64,000 bases of DNA from Echinococcus granulosus. Lineage: Eukaryota > Platyhelminthes > Cestoda > Cyclophyllidea > Taeniidae. The stretch is taken from the NCBI RefSeq assembly GCF_000524195.1, contig NW_020170409.1, forward strand, positions 70,261-134,260, read 5' to 3'. The notes under the pieces are model-generated. The model made no database searches. It had not been told where the DNA came from and was given only the letters and a program-made list of their open reading frames with translations. Position numbers and translations under genes: made by a program. This document shows, one piece after another, positions 32,221 to 46,400 of this stretch; positions within the stretch are counted from its first letter, which is position 1; every line of letters starts with the position of its first letter.

Positions 32221-34423
32221 AGCCAACGAATCAGACAAAAACCGCCCTCCTAAGATTACGACTCGCACAGATGCTCATGGGAGCCTTCTTTTAAGCGTGT
32301 CCCTTTCCTTACATCTAGCGTTCCAGTTTATGCTCCCTAGCAGAAGCGCGAGGGCATGGCCAAAATATGGCAATTCTTGGCAAAAGGAATTGTTAAACTT
32401 GGAAAAACCTCTACTTAAAAGAATGTAGAAGGAGTGGACTTTATTTTATGCCCAATTAAAAGTATTCAGAACTTATTTTTAATGATTCTTCGTTGAAGGG
32501 CATTTATACTACTTCAATCTTCATAGCTGAATTTGGGTAGGGTTATGGGAGGAGGAAATCACAATGCGCCACCCTCCAAAAAAGTCAATCCCACTTCTCA
32601 TCAACTACTCCGTCTTGGCATTCGAGGGTAGGAGGTTTTGAAGGACCGGTTTAGTAAAATCCCCACTTCCCAATCGACAATTTCTTCTTCCCTTCTGGTG
32701 CACCATCTCGTTCTAAAGTCAATTTATTGTTGTTGACATTAAAACGCTGAAGTTTTCAAGGTCTCTTGTGTTATAGCCTCCTAGTTTCGCTTTAGTTTTC
32801 ATCTACTTTTGCAATAACTTTGTTCGCTTTAAAGTGAAGTGTAAAGATGTTAATTACTACGCAGAGTACAAATTTTGTTACCGATGGGAGATGAAGTGGT
32901 TGGCCCATACAACTCTTGAGATATTTGATTAAATGATACGTACGTCACACCAAGGCTGGCAGTTTTATGGCAGGAAAAAAAATAGCTCAGTAAAAAGTCA
33001 TTCAGTCAGGGCTGTTGGATATGTGCCAGGTAGTGGATAATTCCATTCTAATATGAACGAATGTCATTGGAATTTGGTACAACCGAAGACACTAATGAGA
33101 TGATAAATCGGGGAATGATCGCTTTACCCATGCAATTCACCGCAGATGTTACAATCTGCATAATTTACACCAAACAAAGCTTTTCCAGTCTTTTAAACGA
33201 CCTTATCCTGCTTACCAGACCTCGAGACTATAAAATACCCATGCGTTTCTCCTGGATTCCTAAAACCTGTGAAACATCTGCACGGCCCAGGTCAGTGGAC
33301 TTAGTGGCTTGTGCATGCGGAAAGCCATGGAGATGCAGCCTTTGTTACCGATGCAGATAGCAACGTACTTTGGTGAAGTCATGTACGTCTATTTTTCAGC
33401 AAAGAAAATACCGCTTTGACATTACAAGTTCACTACTCACTCTCTCAGCCTCATTTGCGGTGCTGTTGCCCGGGTTGCCCCCCTAAAAATGTTATAATGC
33501 ACACAAGACCGAGGGTAACAATATAATTACAAGCGTTCGCACCCGGGAGATTAGTGGCTCCTCCAAAACGAGCAAAGCCCCAGGTGCTCTGTCATTCTCA
33601 CAGAATCGCACACAAACTACACAAATATCACACGATTGCGGAGCCTCCTTATTGTTTCAAGCATCTACCTTAACTGTTGCAAACTTCTCAACCAGAGAGA
33701 ACCGAAAGTCACACGATGAGTACTTCCTTCTTCTTCACTACTAGTGTACCGTCGCGGCCTTCAACGAAAGCCTCACTAGGTGGATGGTACTGGGATTGTT
33801 GTGCTGGGTTCCCCCCCCCTGGTGGGTACACTCGACCGCATTTCGCCGATATCAACACGACAAGGAAATACCGCACCTTACCACTGTTTTAAAAATCGCC
33901 ATCCATCACAACACCGCGGGAGATTCCAATGAAGAGTTCAAAATCGAGACAGGTACTGGAAAATCGGGGTGGCTTCAATGTCTCCCCATTCTGTTGCACC
34001 CACCATTAGTCTTCAAAGCCTTCCGCACACTTGCATTAATACTACTTCTAGATCAGCATGTCTTACAGCGCTGAAATGGTGAGTCGATGCATACAAAACC
34101 AAAGGTAAATCAGCCACTACAGTATAAGAAATAATTCATTCATATCTAAAGTTGTGTGGGTGTAGCACCATTAAAAACAAGAATTTTGCTCGACGTTTTT
34201 CACCCACACATAGGAAGAGGGAGGTGGAAAGTCAGCGTGTGCGCATACGTATGAATGTGATTGTCAAGAGTGAAAATCCTGCATTTCTTTTATCGCGTCC
34301 ATCTCAAACGCCGGTTGTGATAAAACAGTACTGGGACTGGAAAGTAATAATAAATGCGGGGGGATGAAGAGAGAACATGGATGTACAACCGAGAATTGGG
34401 ACAAGGGAGGGGGGCAAAGGGGA

Positions 34424-37400
34424 CTAAGGGTTGGCTTCAAAGTGTTTGTAAATCGAGGCGATGTAGGTCATCACATGGTTCCAGTCTGGACGATCCTTGG
34501 TGAGCATATCACTCAGACGAAGGGTCGTTGGAATACCCTGGCTCTCCGCTGCCGCGAAAGCCACCTGTAATGCAACACACGTTCGAGGGTAGAAGAGGAT
34601 ATATCGCTCCTATCATCATTAGGAGGGAAAAATCAACGCTAAGATAGCCAAAACGGAGACGGAGAGTTCAAGCCACGAGAACGACGACTGAATAGTAGCT
34701 GCTGCGTTCAAGAAAATGGACCTAATTCGTCTAAAAGTTGGATTCAATAAATGAGGTAAAAATATACCAATGTGATCAAAACCTATCAGGACTGCCCACA
34801 ATCTATGATCGCTGTCAATTGAAACGGTGCTTCGTCTCAAGAGAAACTTATTTTAATTGAGTCAAAAAAGGTACGCAACCATGACAAACACCAATTCTAT
34901 GCGTCCCAGAAAGAGGGGCAAAACGGAGTTGCTGCATGAGTTTCAGCACTTAAATATATTTCAACGTAGAATTTCGAGTGCAACCAAGTCAGCAAACAAT
35001 TTGCCTTTGTTACAAACTGCCTCCAAACAATGTCACAAAGGTACGATCTGGAAGAACTTTTTGATCTACAAGCCCCTGGCAATCAAAATCTTCAGATGAG
35101 AACCAATGCCTGCTCCTAGTCAAAATGTTGGCGTTAGATGTAGAGAGGAATAATGCTAAAGTGCAAAAAGACTGTTACCAAGCGTTCAATTGAAGAATAA
35201 GTAGACCACCTCCATTTTGTCATGAAATCCAAGTCCATTTCATGATGCTGTATTGCAGCAGGAGAGAGTAGCCTGCATAAAAGCTTGCCTCCTTCTCAAT
35301 ACCAACAATGGAGGTAATCGCCAGTAGTCGCACGGAGTGAAGCGAATAGCCAAGGGTTAAGCACCTGGCTACAACTCTGCTGGAGAGAATAGCCCTATCA
35401 GCAACACGAATAGAGCTTTCTTTCAGCTTCAGTGTCTTTCAGACGCATTTAAGTGGAAACGCATGCAACTTGCGCCTTGGTTATGCCAGCTAAGCAATAC
35501 CATCTCTTGGAACGGAAGAGTGCTTGGTCTAAAGCATAATCAAGAATAATCCTTTAATCCATTAAATAATTCAGTATTTTCACGTTATTGAGGTGATTCA
35601 TGGGTAGGCAAGGAGACGCATTACGAGAAGCCTATAGAATTGGTCAAGAGCCAAACGCATCCTCTAGATGGAAAGCACATTTTCAGAGCAGGAGAAGAGG
35701 AGCTGAAATCACACACAGAGTCATTTTACGCCCCCCTTTAATTTGTTTTTCGCAAAAAATAGATGTAAGTGTTTAAGACAGCTTACTTGACAGGCTGGTG
35801 GTGAAAGGCAGATATAAAGTACATTTTAGCAGCAAAATAATAATGAACAGCACAATGATAGGGCTCGTAGAGAATACGATGGGCACTGGGCCAGTGAACT
35901 GAAAGCACAGTGCTTCTATTTAAGATCGTGTAACGGCTTCGGTGCATAAATAAAACTAAAATTGGCTAATTTGCTTCAGATACACAATTTAATGGTTTAC
36001 ACAAAAAAGGAAATAACTAACGGAAGGAGTAGCAACTATCAACTTCAGCAACCCTTTGCAGATAGAAAAGTTGCCAACCGAAAAACATCTAGAAAAGGCA
36101 GATTGTATGAAGAAAAATTAATGCCAAAAATAGCCGCCTAGAAAAGAAAAAAAGAGAAGTAACACCCTCATGTGTATGACTGATTTAATTATACGCAGCA
36201 GGACAGAAGAATTAGGCTTGGCGATGCTCGATTAGCATGCGAAACGTGGGCAGCTTCAACACCTTAGCCTTTCAGCACCATTTGCTGAGTCCGACTACAA
36301 AGGATTGGCATCGTTTTACGTATAGTCTGGATCACTGTCTGCAACAAAATGAATTAGAATTCATGTTGAAAACAACTGTCACAAGATTTCTGTCAAAGTG
36401 GTAACTAAGTAAAATCTCCAGTATTCTTTTCCAGCATGACCTCAACAGATGGTTGAAAGGGAAGTAAAGATGGAAGATATGACTAGTGCGAAAAGTTCAA
36501 CCGAGCTTCCACCGTTAATACAGCAAATATGCTTTGGCTCGTGTGCAAACGTCCTCAAAGACCATGACTTGCGAACAATGGGTGCAAATTCATTGAAAAA
36601 GTTCGACCACGTCTCAAATCGGCCATTTCTACCACTCCTACCTGAACTTCTTGTCATGAATATAACCATAAAGCCATTTTTTGGGACGAAAATCCCTCAA
36701 CACATTTGAATTCCTGCCTCGCAGGTGCCAACAATTCCCACTGCCATACTAAGGAAGAAGCTAAAACACCACCCCATCTTGACTGCGCATCACTAAGAGA
36801 TATGCTGCGTGTAACTTCGAAAATAACGTCACCATTCATCGCAGAGCACCTGCAACAAAATGACACCCCCATTAATCGTACATTAATCTGGCTCCACTAG
36901 CACCTTATTCCACGTGGTTCCGAATTCCTTCTTAATGACTTGGCGTTCTACTTGTGCTTCTGGGACCTCAAACAGTATGCACGATACTAGCACATTTTCC
37001 TCCACACACATGCACCGTTAGCTCTTCGGGGATGATTCAGATGGCTACGCCACAACAGAGAGAACAATTCAACGCACCTCAAAGCGGCGCTGCTTATCCA
37101 TGCTATTGACAACCCGCTCCCAGTTGGGTGCAATGAGGTGTGGTAGGAAGGTGTGGAGGAGGGCGCACAACGCCAGACCATCATTCCAGGAAGAGGAGAA
37201 GTTGGTCACCTCGACCCCCCGGTAGCCCGCCACTCGACCCTGACACCAGCGCAGCAGGGCGTTGCGCTTTGAACCCGCGTCGGTGCGCTTCGCCAATTCA
37301 TGTAGCGGATCCGTCGCCGTGTCCACAACGGCGGTGGTACCGGAGGTATTTGTGGTAGCTGTAGAAGCAGAGGCAGCAGTGGTGGTAGTGGAAGAAGGCA

Positions 37401-40400
37401 CAGAATCACCGGCTGCAGCGGAGAGAACACTTGAGACGGCCTCTGAGATCGCCCCGGAGCCGTTGTTCTTAGTGGCAACGGCGGAAGGGGAGGAGGGGGG
37501 AGCGGTGAGGTGGCGCTTCAGTCGCGGAGTAGTGGAAGCGGAGGTACTCGTGGGAGTAGCAGTGGAGGAGACAGTGCAGGTAGAAGGAGTAGCGGAGTGC
37601 ATGAGGAGGAAGGACTCCTTTGCAGGTGAGGTATTGTCACGCGGGACACTGAAAATGGGCTTTGATCTGCCAGAAAGCAAATGAAAACGGACTAAGGAAT
37701 CGTTGGACTAATCGGTGCATTCTTACTAATAGGTAGGAAATAGTGTTCTGGATTTGAAATAATCTGTGATTCGTAATCTAAATTTTATGCATATGTTTGA
37801 GGCATAAAACTAAGCTTATAGTAATTGGTAAAGCTTTAAGAAATGGGAATGAGCGTCTCCACTTTAACTACCCAAAGCAAAACAAGAAAATACCGCATAA
37901 ATTAAATCTAGATTGTAAAAATAGCGTCTTCCAGGTAGTCGCAAAGGCTGAGCAGTTAACTTCATCCGGTGAATATGTATGATAAAGTGATAAAGTTAGA
38001 TTTCTGAACCGGATCTTTTTTGTGGCTTTTACGCATAATTTTAAGGCTTAACGTAAAATCTAGAAATGGTTGGCAGCCTTCAATTGAACAGACAAGTAAA
38101 GGGAATAACTAGGTTCCTTATTACCTCACAAAGCAGTCCCCTTATGTTTCAGTTTTTATAACTAGATTGAATGATTCAATGACTACAACATCTCTATCGG
38201 ACAGAGCAAACGTTCATTTGGACTTCGATCGAAGAACTGGTTATACCCATTTACCACCTCAATGGGGTAAAAAGAAACTGTCACCTGGAAGAAGTTGAAA
38301 GGTGGACACCAATTTTGGAAGTATCATATTAAAAGAGCAAAGGTAAGTACAGACAGCATTGCCTAGTTGCATGACGCATTACCCCAACCACGCAGCAATT
38401 GGAAAGGGGTAGAAAGGAACCTAAATATGGCGTTCAAAAGAGTTTAACACCCGTTGCTGTTGCGTGTGCGTATGCAGAGTGAATCACCCCAACAGTGCAT
38501 CCGATTTCAATGCCACCACCACTGGTGCTTCCGAAGGGCAAGCAAACAAGAAAGCAAGCGGACTAGAAAGACACAAGATATGCACGTCACTGCGTCGTGG
38601 TGCCAACAAAGAGAGGAAGGAAATGTCACAAAAGCACAGACCTTTCCATGTCATATATTGATCAATCGACCAATCAACCGGGAGAAAGTGACAGTTTTCG
38701 AGGAGGGACAGCGGGACTCCCTAAGACCACCTCACCTTCTGACGATTTTGGTGAAGTGACTAATCTGTCGTAGTAACAGCACTAAAGGCAGTGGCACCAA
38801 GCGAACTCGAAATGAAAGTGATAATTTTGAAATAGAAAAAAGTCAGCACGATTATTAGCGCCGACAATCGCTACATGTCACCCATCGATGCAGCACCAGC
38901 CCCTGGAGATATGAATGGAGGTAATAAAACCAAATAATGTTGGAAAATGCAGCGTTTAGACTGAACCGTTACTGTTTAATCCGTGTTAGTAAAATATTCA
39001 TGGATTTAATGATCTAAAAAGTCACCTCAACAACGACGCCGAAGTTGTCCAAGACAAAGGTGGAGGTTGAGAAGTTGCAGGGGATGCGAGGGGGGGAGAA
39101 GTGGGTGGTGGTGGTCCTCCAGGAGCCAAATCACCGACAAGCGGTTCGGCTAACAGGGAATGCCGGGGTGCCGAGTGGACGGGGGTTGAGTTAGGGCTAC
39201 TACCGGCCGAGTGCAGCCGACGCGCCGGTAGAGAATTGCACCTATCGCCACCGACGCCGTTAACACCGGTATCGCCGACACTGCCATCAACGTCCAGCTT
39301 GACCTTTGCACTGGTAACTGTAGAGCGAACTGCTGAAACCTTCTGTTGGTGCTGGACAGCCTTTACCTTTATCAGAAGAAATAGGAGAAATGGGAACAAG
39401 TCAGTCAGACTGCTAAAAGAAGGTGAACCAACTCTCTGGTAAACACTTCCGCTTAAAAGTCGTCGCACTGATGATGATGAGAGCTTTGGATTAAGTTAAA
39501 TACGTGAAAGCAACAACGCAGATTATTTTGAATAGAAAAACTAGAGAAATTAAACTGAGCTTAAGAATAAAGGCTAGTTAAAAGGAGTGGAATAATGACA
39601 TACAGCAAACAAAGTCGTTCTGGGATAACCAAGAGAAATCGTAGTCATTTGCATCACAGAGTGAGACCAACTTCGGTAATGACAAAGCTGAATCAGTGAC
39701 TTAACAAGCTTGGGAGGGCATACCTCCAGCATTTCTTAATTTTATTTAGTTTTTCTCTATATGCATAATTATCGACACCAGTGCTACTGTTAGTGTGCAA
39801 TTAGCTTTTAAGAACAAGTTTTATTGTGAATCCATCGAGGCAATCTCAAGCTACCAGACAGAAGTGTGAGTCCTTGAATAACCATTACGCTTCAAAACAG
39901 TGAGGCAAGCTTATCCTAAAATAAGGAAGGTTAGAAATGCAGCCCCAAATCTATAAAAAAACAGGGAAATGTATAGGTATTGGCAAAATTTGAGACTGTT
40001 TTCAGCAAAAACAATGCCGAGTCAACGATTATAGAATGTTAACTAATGTGAATAGCCAGCTTGAGAGGCATGGTTTCCACTATTTTAGCATGACAGGTTT
40101 TTGGCTCCATTCGGTTGTTGTGACTGCGCATTGTTAATTTTTTGTAAACAACAAGAGTTGATAAACAAGCCAGTGTGAGCCAAAAAGGAAACCAATGGGT
40201 TTGACTGGTAAGGGCGTGGTTGCAAATGCGCAAGCACAAAGCAATAGTTTTAAGTGTTTTTTTGTTATTCTACCAGGTAATTTTAAACTTCACAGATAAG
40301 TCATCTACGTGGGACCGAGGTGTGTACTTGTGTGTGTTAATAAATAACTTGAAAAAGTCACAATAGAAGAGGTGGAAACCTAAAAAAAATTAATTACTTT

Positions 40401-43400
40401 CAGAAGTCCTCCATATTCTAAACATACTTCTTAAAAATTAGACACTTCATGTCTAATGGACTAGCAACAAGCCACAAATTAGCTTTTATAGACAAAATGA
40501 GTTGTTAAACCAGAGAAAATCTGGACGAAGGAAAATAGCCTATTTAAACCAAGCAAATACACGACTATTGCCTCATTAGACAGGAAATGCGAGCACCGTT
40601 AGCGCACAGAAAGCCTAGCCTTTAAACATCGAAAATAAGAAGGTAATACCAAGTGAAGAGCACTCACTCTGAGCGAACCGACAAGAAAACACCAGACGCT
40701 TACACAATGCAAAATTACTTAATCAATTTCCACGTCTTATTTACCATGCTCAGAAATAGGAACAAGGTCAATGGTATCTCCATTGGGCAAATAACTGACT
40801 TTTTATAAGCAGTCCACAAAATTTCGTACAAGGAGCAATTTTTAATGAAAAATGACCCTCAGATACATCAGAAGGGAGGCTGAGACGTTGCATCAGGTTC
40901 AGCAGATAAAATTTATGAGACTTTTAACGTGAAAACTTCGAAGCATGACGTAGCTGAGCCTATACGATGATAAGTTAATAAGATATTCATACATTCGTGA
41001 CACAGTTTAAGATTGAAAAAAAAACTTTCGTTCAGGGAAAAGGCGGTGGTCCAGCTGAGTCTGGATGCAATTGGATAACAAACCCTTACCTCGATTACAC
41101 AGATGCTTTCAGTTTTCAGTGATTCGGCCACTACAGTGATGGTGCTCAGCCCTGCTCAAGCCACCTGTGCTATTAATTTCGCAGTCCTTCAATTCATTTG
41201 TCATACTTCTCCCTGTTCAGGGATAACTTGGAGAATCCGATGAGAACTATAGTCTCTCATCTTATTTAAAATATTTACCCCAATACTTACCTTCAAAGCT
41301 ACCTTTGGGCATACTCCAGGTTTTCACGGGGGAGGGTAATTACCTGGTTCTCGATAGTTTGAATGAGACTCTGGACAGTAGGTCCAGTGCGTCTGATGGC
41401 ACCAACTCCACCACCACCACTGTTACCAGGCCCACCAGGTGAGACGGTGGCAGAAGCGGGATTGAGACCCAATTTCTGCATGTAGGTGGTGCGGTGCAGG
41501 TGCTGGAAGGGTGTTGAGGAGGTGGCTGCTGAGGAACCTATGGTGGTGGCTGAAGCCGTGGTTGCATTGGTAGAGGACAGAGATACATAGGGCGTCTCCG
41601 CCGGTGAGGTCATTGTGGCCACGCTTTTCATCTCCACACGCGGTGGCGATGGTGGGGGAGGCGGGGGTGGTGGTGAGGAGGGTTCAGCCGGTAGTGATGG
41701 TGGAAAATCCTGATGTGGAGATGACTTAGAGAGTTGGTCCCGGAGATTCGAGCTTTCTTGAAGTGCGTTCTCGAGGTCTGCTGACAGATGCTTCACCTAT
41801 GAAGGACAAGTAGTTGCCAGTCTGGTGATGCGTTAGTGATGAAAGAAAGTCCACATTGGTTAATGGAGAATTTAAGTGATATAAATTTCAGATTTGTGCC
41901 AAAGGAAAAGTCGAATCAAGCAGGAGTGTTGAATAAGGTGAAAATGACTCAATAAGACCTAAGCAACAGCAATGAAACCATAGAATCAGAAATCTCGACT
42001 GTACAGAAACAGAAGGGACGCCCATACAAATATACCCAGATGAAAAAATCAAGGTCAATCGCGCACCACTGCATGCACACCACGACTACGATTTCTAAGC
42101 GTTTGCTCGCAATAGGCCTATAAAAATGAACCAAGCATATATATCCACTAGTGTATAAACTGGATGCCTCGATGTCACAACTCAACGCGTTCGCTACCAT
42201 AGTCACAGATGGAAATAGATCACTATAAGCCAGGCGTTTTGTATCCCTAATGACACTAACATTAGCAGAACAGACCAACCTTTGTTCAAAATACAGAAGC
42301 TAGAGTCATTTTCGAATCCAAAACGGCATACGTGTATTTTATTGTGAACACATGGCTTAGTGCGATCGTCTATCACAAAGTGGTAAAGAAAGGATACACT
42401 AGTAACAAGTAGCAAATGAGTCAAGCACCTATCATTTTGGCTTTAGAAAGTGAACAGTGGGAATCATCTTGGGGAGTTGAATGGCCCTTATTCGATGGAT
42501 TCAGGAAAATAGATGAACAACACTCCCACGGCCCGCGTCCGGGAAAGTGGAAAGGAGCCTACTACCTAAGTCAGGATTTTTTGAATAGATTAATTAAACA
42601 CCATAGAAGACGCTGCACTTAGAATGGAAAAAACGTCCCTGCTGTTAACATAGTGAAACTACCGCTTTCAATGAACAGGTCACCATAACGAAAAAGAGAA
42701 ATAGCGCAAAAGACTTATACAAATAAGAGATTTAGTGGAAAGACAAAGCCCCCAAATCTAATGCCAAGCCAAATTTCATTAACCAAATGTTATAACTTCA
42801 GATCAACAACATTCCGTTCATATGTTTATGGTGCCAAAATTACATAAACCTGTTGTGGAAATCGTGACATTGATTTCACTAAACCATCACTTTCCTGATG
42901 CAAAATGCCACGGGTTTAAGAAGGGTGGAAGATACACAAACCCTGTTTACAAATAAGAAAAAGTTTAATTATAAAAACAGATCGAGAGCTGGGTATTCCA
43001 CTCCTCTGAATGTATAAACCGATGCCACATATTAGGCACTTGAACATCAGAATAGGATCCCCCGAGCTATTACCAGCAAAAATAAGACAATAATTTCCTG
43101 GAAATGGAAACATACCTCTGGTTTGTTTTTAGGCAACGACCAAAAATTACCCAGAATGGCCCAGTTTGACCACATGCACGCAAAAATACAGCCGTCAGTG
43201 GAATTCAAATTACTTAGTGAAGGATAGCATCACGAAAAGTTTGGAAGAAGCATTACAAATTAGTGCTTTTCCACACTGGTTGGTGAAGTTGGAAACACAC
43301 AATCCCCTATCGATGAAATCAGTAAGCATAAAAACTACTCCGCTTTGAGGTTATTTTGAATAAATAATTCGTTTTTCATACTGGGACCCCAAATATTTAA

Positions 43401-46400
43401 CCACAGGTTAGAACCAAACTTCTTTTGCTATGCGTTCATTTCCTCAAACCCGATTCATTGATCAGTAGGAACGTAGCTCAAAAGTAAGCAATTAGTTTCT
43501 TTGAAATGACTGCTTTCTCTCACCCAAGCATAAATGAAAACATTATGTAATCCAATCTCAAACTCATAATCAAATTTGAGCGTGACATGTACTTAATCCT
43601 GATGTCACATCAAATCGCTCTAAGGAGAGGGTAATCAGAAACCGAAACAACGATGTACCTTAAGAAAAGAGGAAAATGTCCGAGCAATATTGACTCTTAA
43701 TCTATCATGAGCAATTCTTCTGTCGTTACCATTCTTCACACATCGTAAATTAACGGCTATCTCTCTCAGGTACCTGTCCGAAGGACACGGTGACCTTACA
43801 CATGACTAGGTGACCGACCGACCGACCGACCGACGGCCAAATCACTGGCATTATATTCACCTCCTCCTCTTCCGCTTCTTATTTTGCCGCTGATGTTTTT
43901 TCCCGCATGTGCGTGTCCTCAAGAAGCTTTATGAACACGTGCGCACACGAGAACGTGAGAAAAGCCACCACCACTGCCATTACTGCCTCCGCCGTCACCT
44001 ACTGCTACGAGACGCTCTTGTGCCTCCCTGCCTGAATATGTGGATGGAATATTGCCTCGTGTCCGTGTATACCTTGGTGACATTGATGCGTATGTGTGCA
44101 CACGTGTAGAAAAAGTCAGGACAAAGGTGTATTACTAATCGCCTCTGGTAGGAAGAAGATAACGGAATAAGAGGAGCTTCACTGACTGCTTCTTCTAACA
44201 CACTCGCTTCCCAGTCGGATGAGTTAGACGCTACAGACTTGAATTTTTAACGCAATTCGTAAACCAGAATGAAGAAAGGAGTATTACCATTTTAAGAGCG
44301 GTTTCCATGAAACTACGAATGGACTTCAAGGGAGGTCTAGAGACCCAATTGACTCATAGAAAATTCCGATAAAAAAAGATTTCATGTGACTTAATAACAC
44401 TTAAAAATGCGATTTCAGTAAATAAAATACTGGGTTTTGTAAACATTATACTAGATGGTTCGCTATAGTTTGCGACTCCATGTCAGTCAGGTTATCAAGC
44501 GCTGTGGGATAACACACTAGTAGTATACATACTTTCAAGGAAATTCAACGCCAAAAGGAGAATTAAGAATGGGAATTCTTAGAAAAAAGAAGGCGTTTAA
44601 AAGATTCCGGCATCACAAGAGACAAATGTCTAGTTAAAATTGTTTGGAATGGAAATTGAATGGCACCGACTACATGCGTCAGCTGATATGAACGCATTTT
44701 CAACGAAATTCGTACAGCAAAAAGGAGTTAAGAAGAGATAATAATCAGTCTCCCTAAAATGTTATTTCCAGAACACACCTCTGGTATTACCATAAATGGA
44801 GAAAGCTGAAATTAGTTCATGGAATACTCCGAAAAGTAACACATTTGGAGAGGATTTTGGTGAAAATTGAGAAATTGAGAACATTTTTTTAATGAAGAAC
44901 ATCAGAAGCAGACGCCGAAGAACAATCGACTGGGTTGAATATAGCGATTGCTACTAGAATCTCGACGTAACTAATACCATCGAATTAGGCAAATTCAGTA
45001 CGCAGATGAATGGCTATTATTTGCAGTGCTTCCAATCAGTCACCCTGCAATGACAGTAGTAGTAAGATGGGGACAAGAAATAGCTACCGACGTTATGCAA
45101 ACGTAAACATAATGGAGTTTTGAAGATGGCAGCTTCCGGGATATTGCTTAACAGCCTCCTAGCATCTACAGACAAAGAACTTAAGAAATTGAGATGAGGT
45201 CGATTTATGAATCCCTTAAATAAACAAATTTGGAAGGAACTCGAACGACTATCGAAAATTTCCTGTCGGACTTCCAGGATGACACACAAGTAGTAGATAT
45301 ATTCTTGGGGAATTCGTAGCTAGAAAGAAAATAATCCCCAAGCGGTAAAGCAGCTCATGACGCGACTCAGATTCAAACAGAATCAGGTTATTGAAAGGGT
45401 TGGTTCTCAAATGTGCCTTAAGTACCACAAACCGATAGACATTTTAAAGATCGCGGTGTCACATGAGACAAGAGTCAAACTGAGTTTGAAAACGTTCTGT
45501 TCTGTTAGGTGAATGAGAAATACGAATGATAGCTAGGGTAAAATATTGCCGTTCAATGTAAAAGTAGTCATTGGGTAAGAAATGTATGCCAAATAACAAG
45601 CAAGTAAATTGTTTAGAACTATTCATTATTTATTAGGGTAATCTCTGCTAACAGGGGTATTTTGAGCTAGTCTTGGAAGCCAAAAAGAAGTAAATAACTT
45701 ATCGTAAACCTTTGGCAAGAAGTACGTTTATCCATCCACCCATTAGCATGCAAATTTCATCATCTCTAAAGCCCAGAATGACGGTTTGATTAGTCGTAAT
45801 CAAAGAATGTTTTTCAGGCGGAACGGGTACGCTTGGAGGTATGCTAAAGGTAGCAAATTATTAGCATGAAGTGCAAGCACGGAAGTAAAATCTGCATACA
45901 ACAGAATAGAAGACCTAGACGAGAGAGGATAAAAGGAAACAACCACTAATGATAGTAGTGCAACTGGACAGGTGAGGGTGAGAGTGAAGGAGAGGAAATT
46001 CATGAGGTAGAGAACAAAAATGCTACAGGAGGCCACCGTCATCTCACATGCACGTAACATACACAAGCGCGGTGTCTGTTGTTTGCATAATTAATTACTG
46101 ACAAGGGCTTTCGGTGGCGAACACACCACAATACACCCCAATCACATAATTAACACAAAATGTGCCACTTAAGCATCTCATCTCTCAGACGGAGGAGGAA
46201 CCACGACACTTGACAGCTTGATTTATTAAAGTAGTGCAGACATCATCAAAAACACCATTGTTGGAGTTAGGCGCATTACTCGCCAGAATGGGGACAGTGA
46301 CTAGCCTGTAGATACATAGATCAGTGGACGGTAAGAAATTGCAGCCGAATTACGCACCTTTGACATATTTGTAAAGCAAATTGGCTTCAAAGTTATTTTA

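Larger units (their letters stand above)
26411..34423. other. Large intergenic region between PDXK and SPECC1L
   Basis: These 8 kb separate the 3' ends of convergent genes (PDXK + and SPECC1L -). I see no gene. The longest open frames (31164-31511 -, 33061-33360 +, 33784-34074 +) have no recognisable motif and no consistent splice signals. Two dispersed-repeat copies lie at about 30508-30630 and 32018-32220. UTRs of the flanking genes presumably occupy part of each end. Confidence 0.45.

Noticed and set aside
37262..37684. 140-codon + strand ORF opposite SPECC1L exon 4
   Set aside because: Antisense shadow of the low-complexity S/T/A linker.
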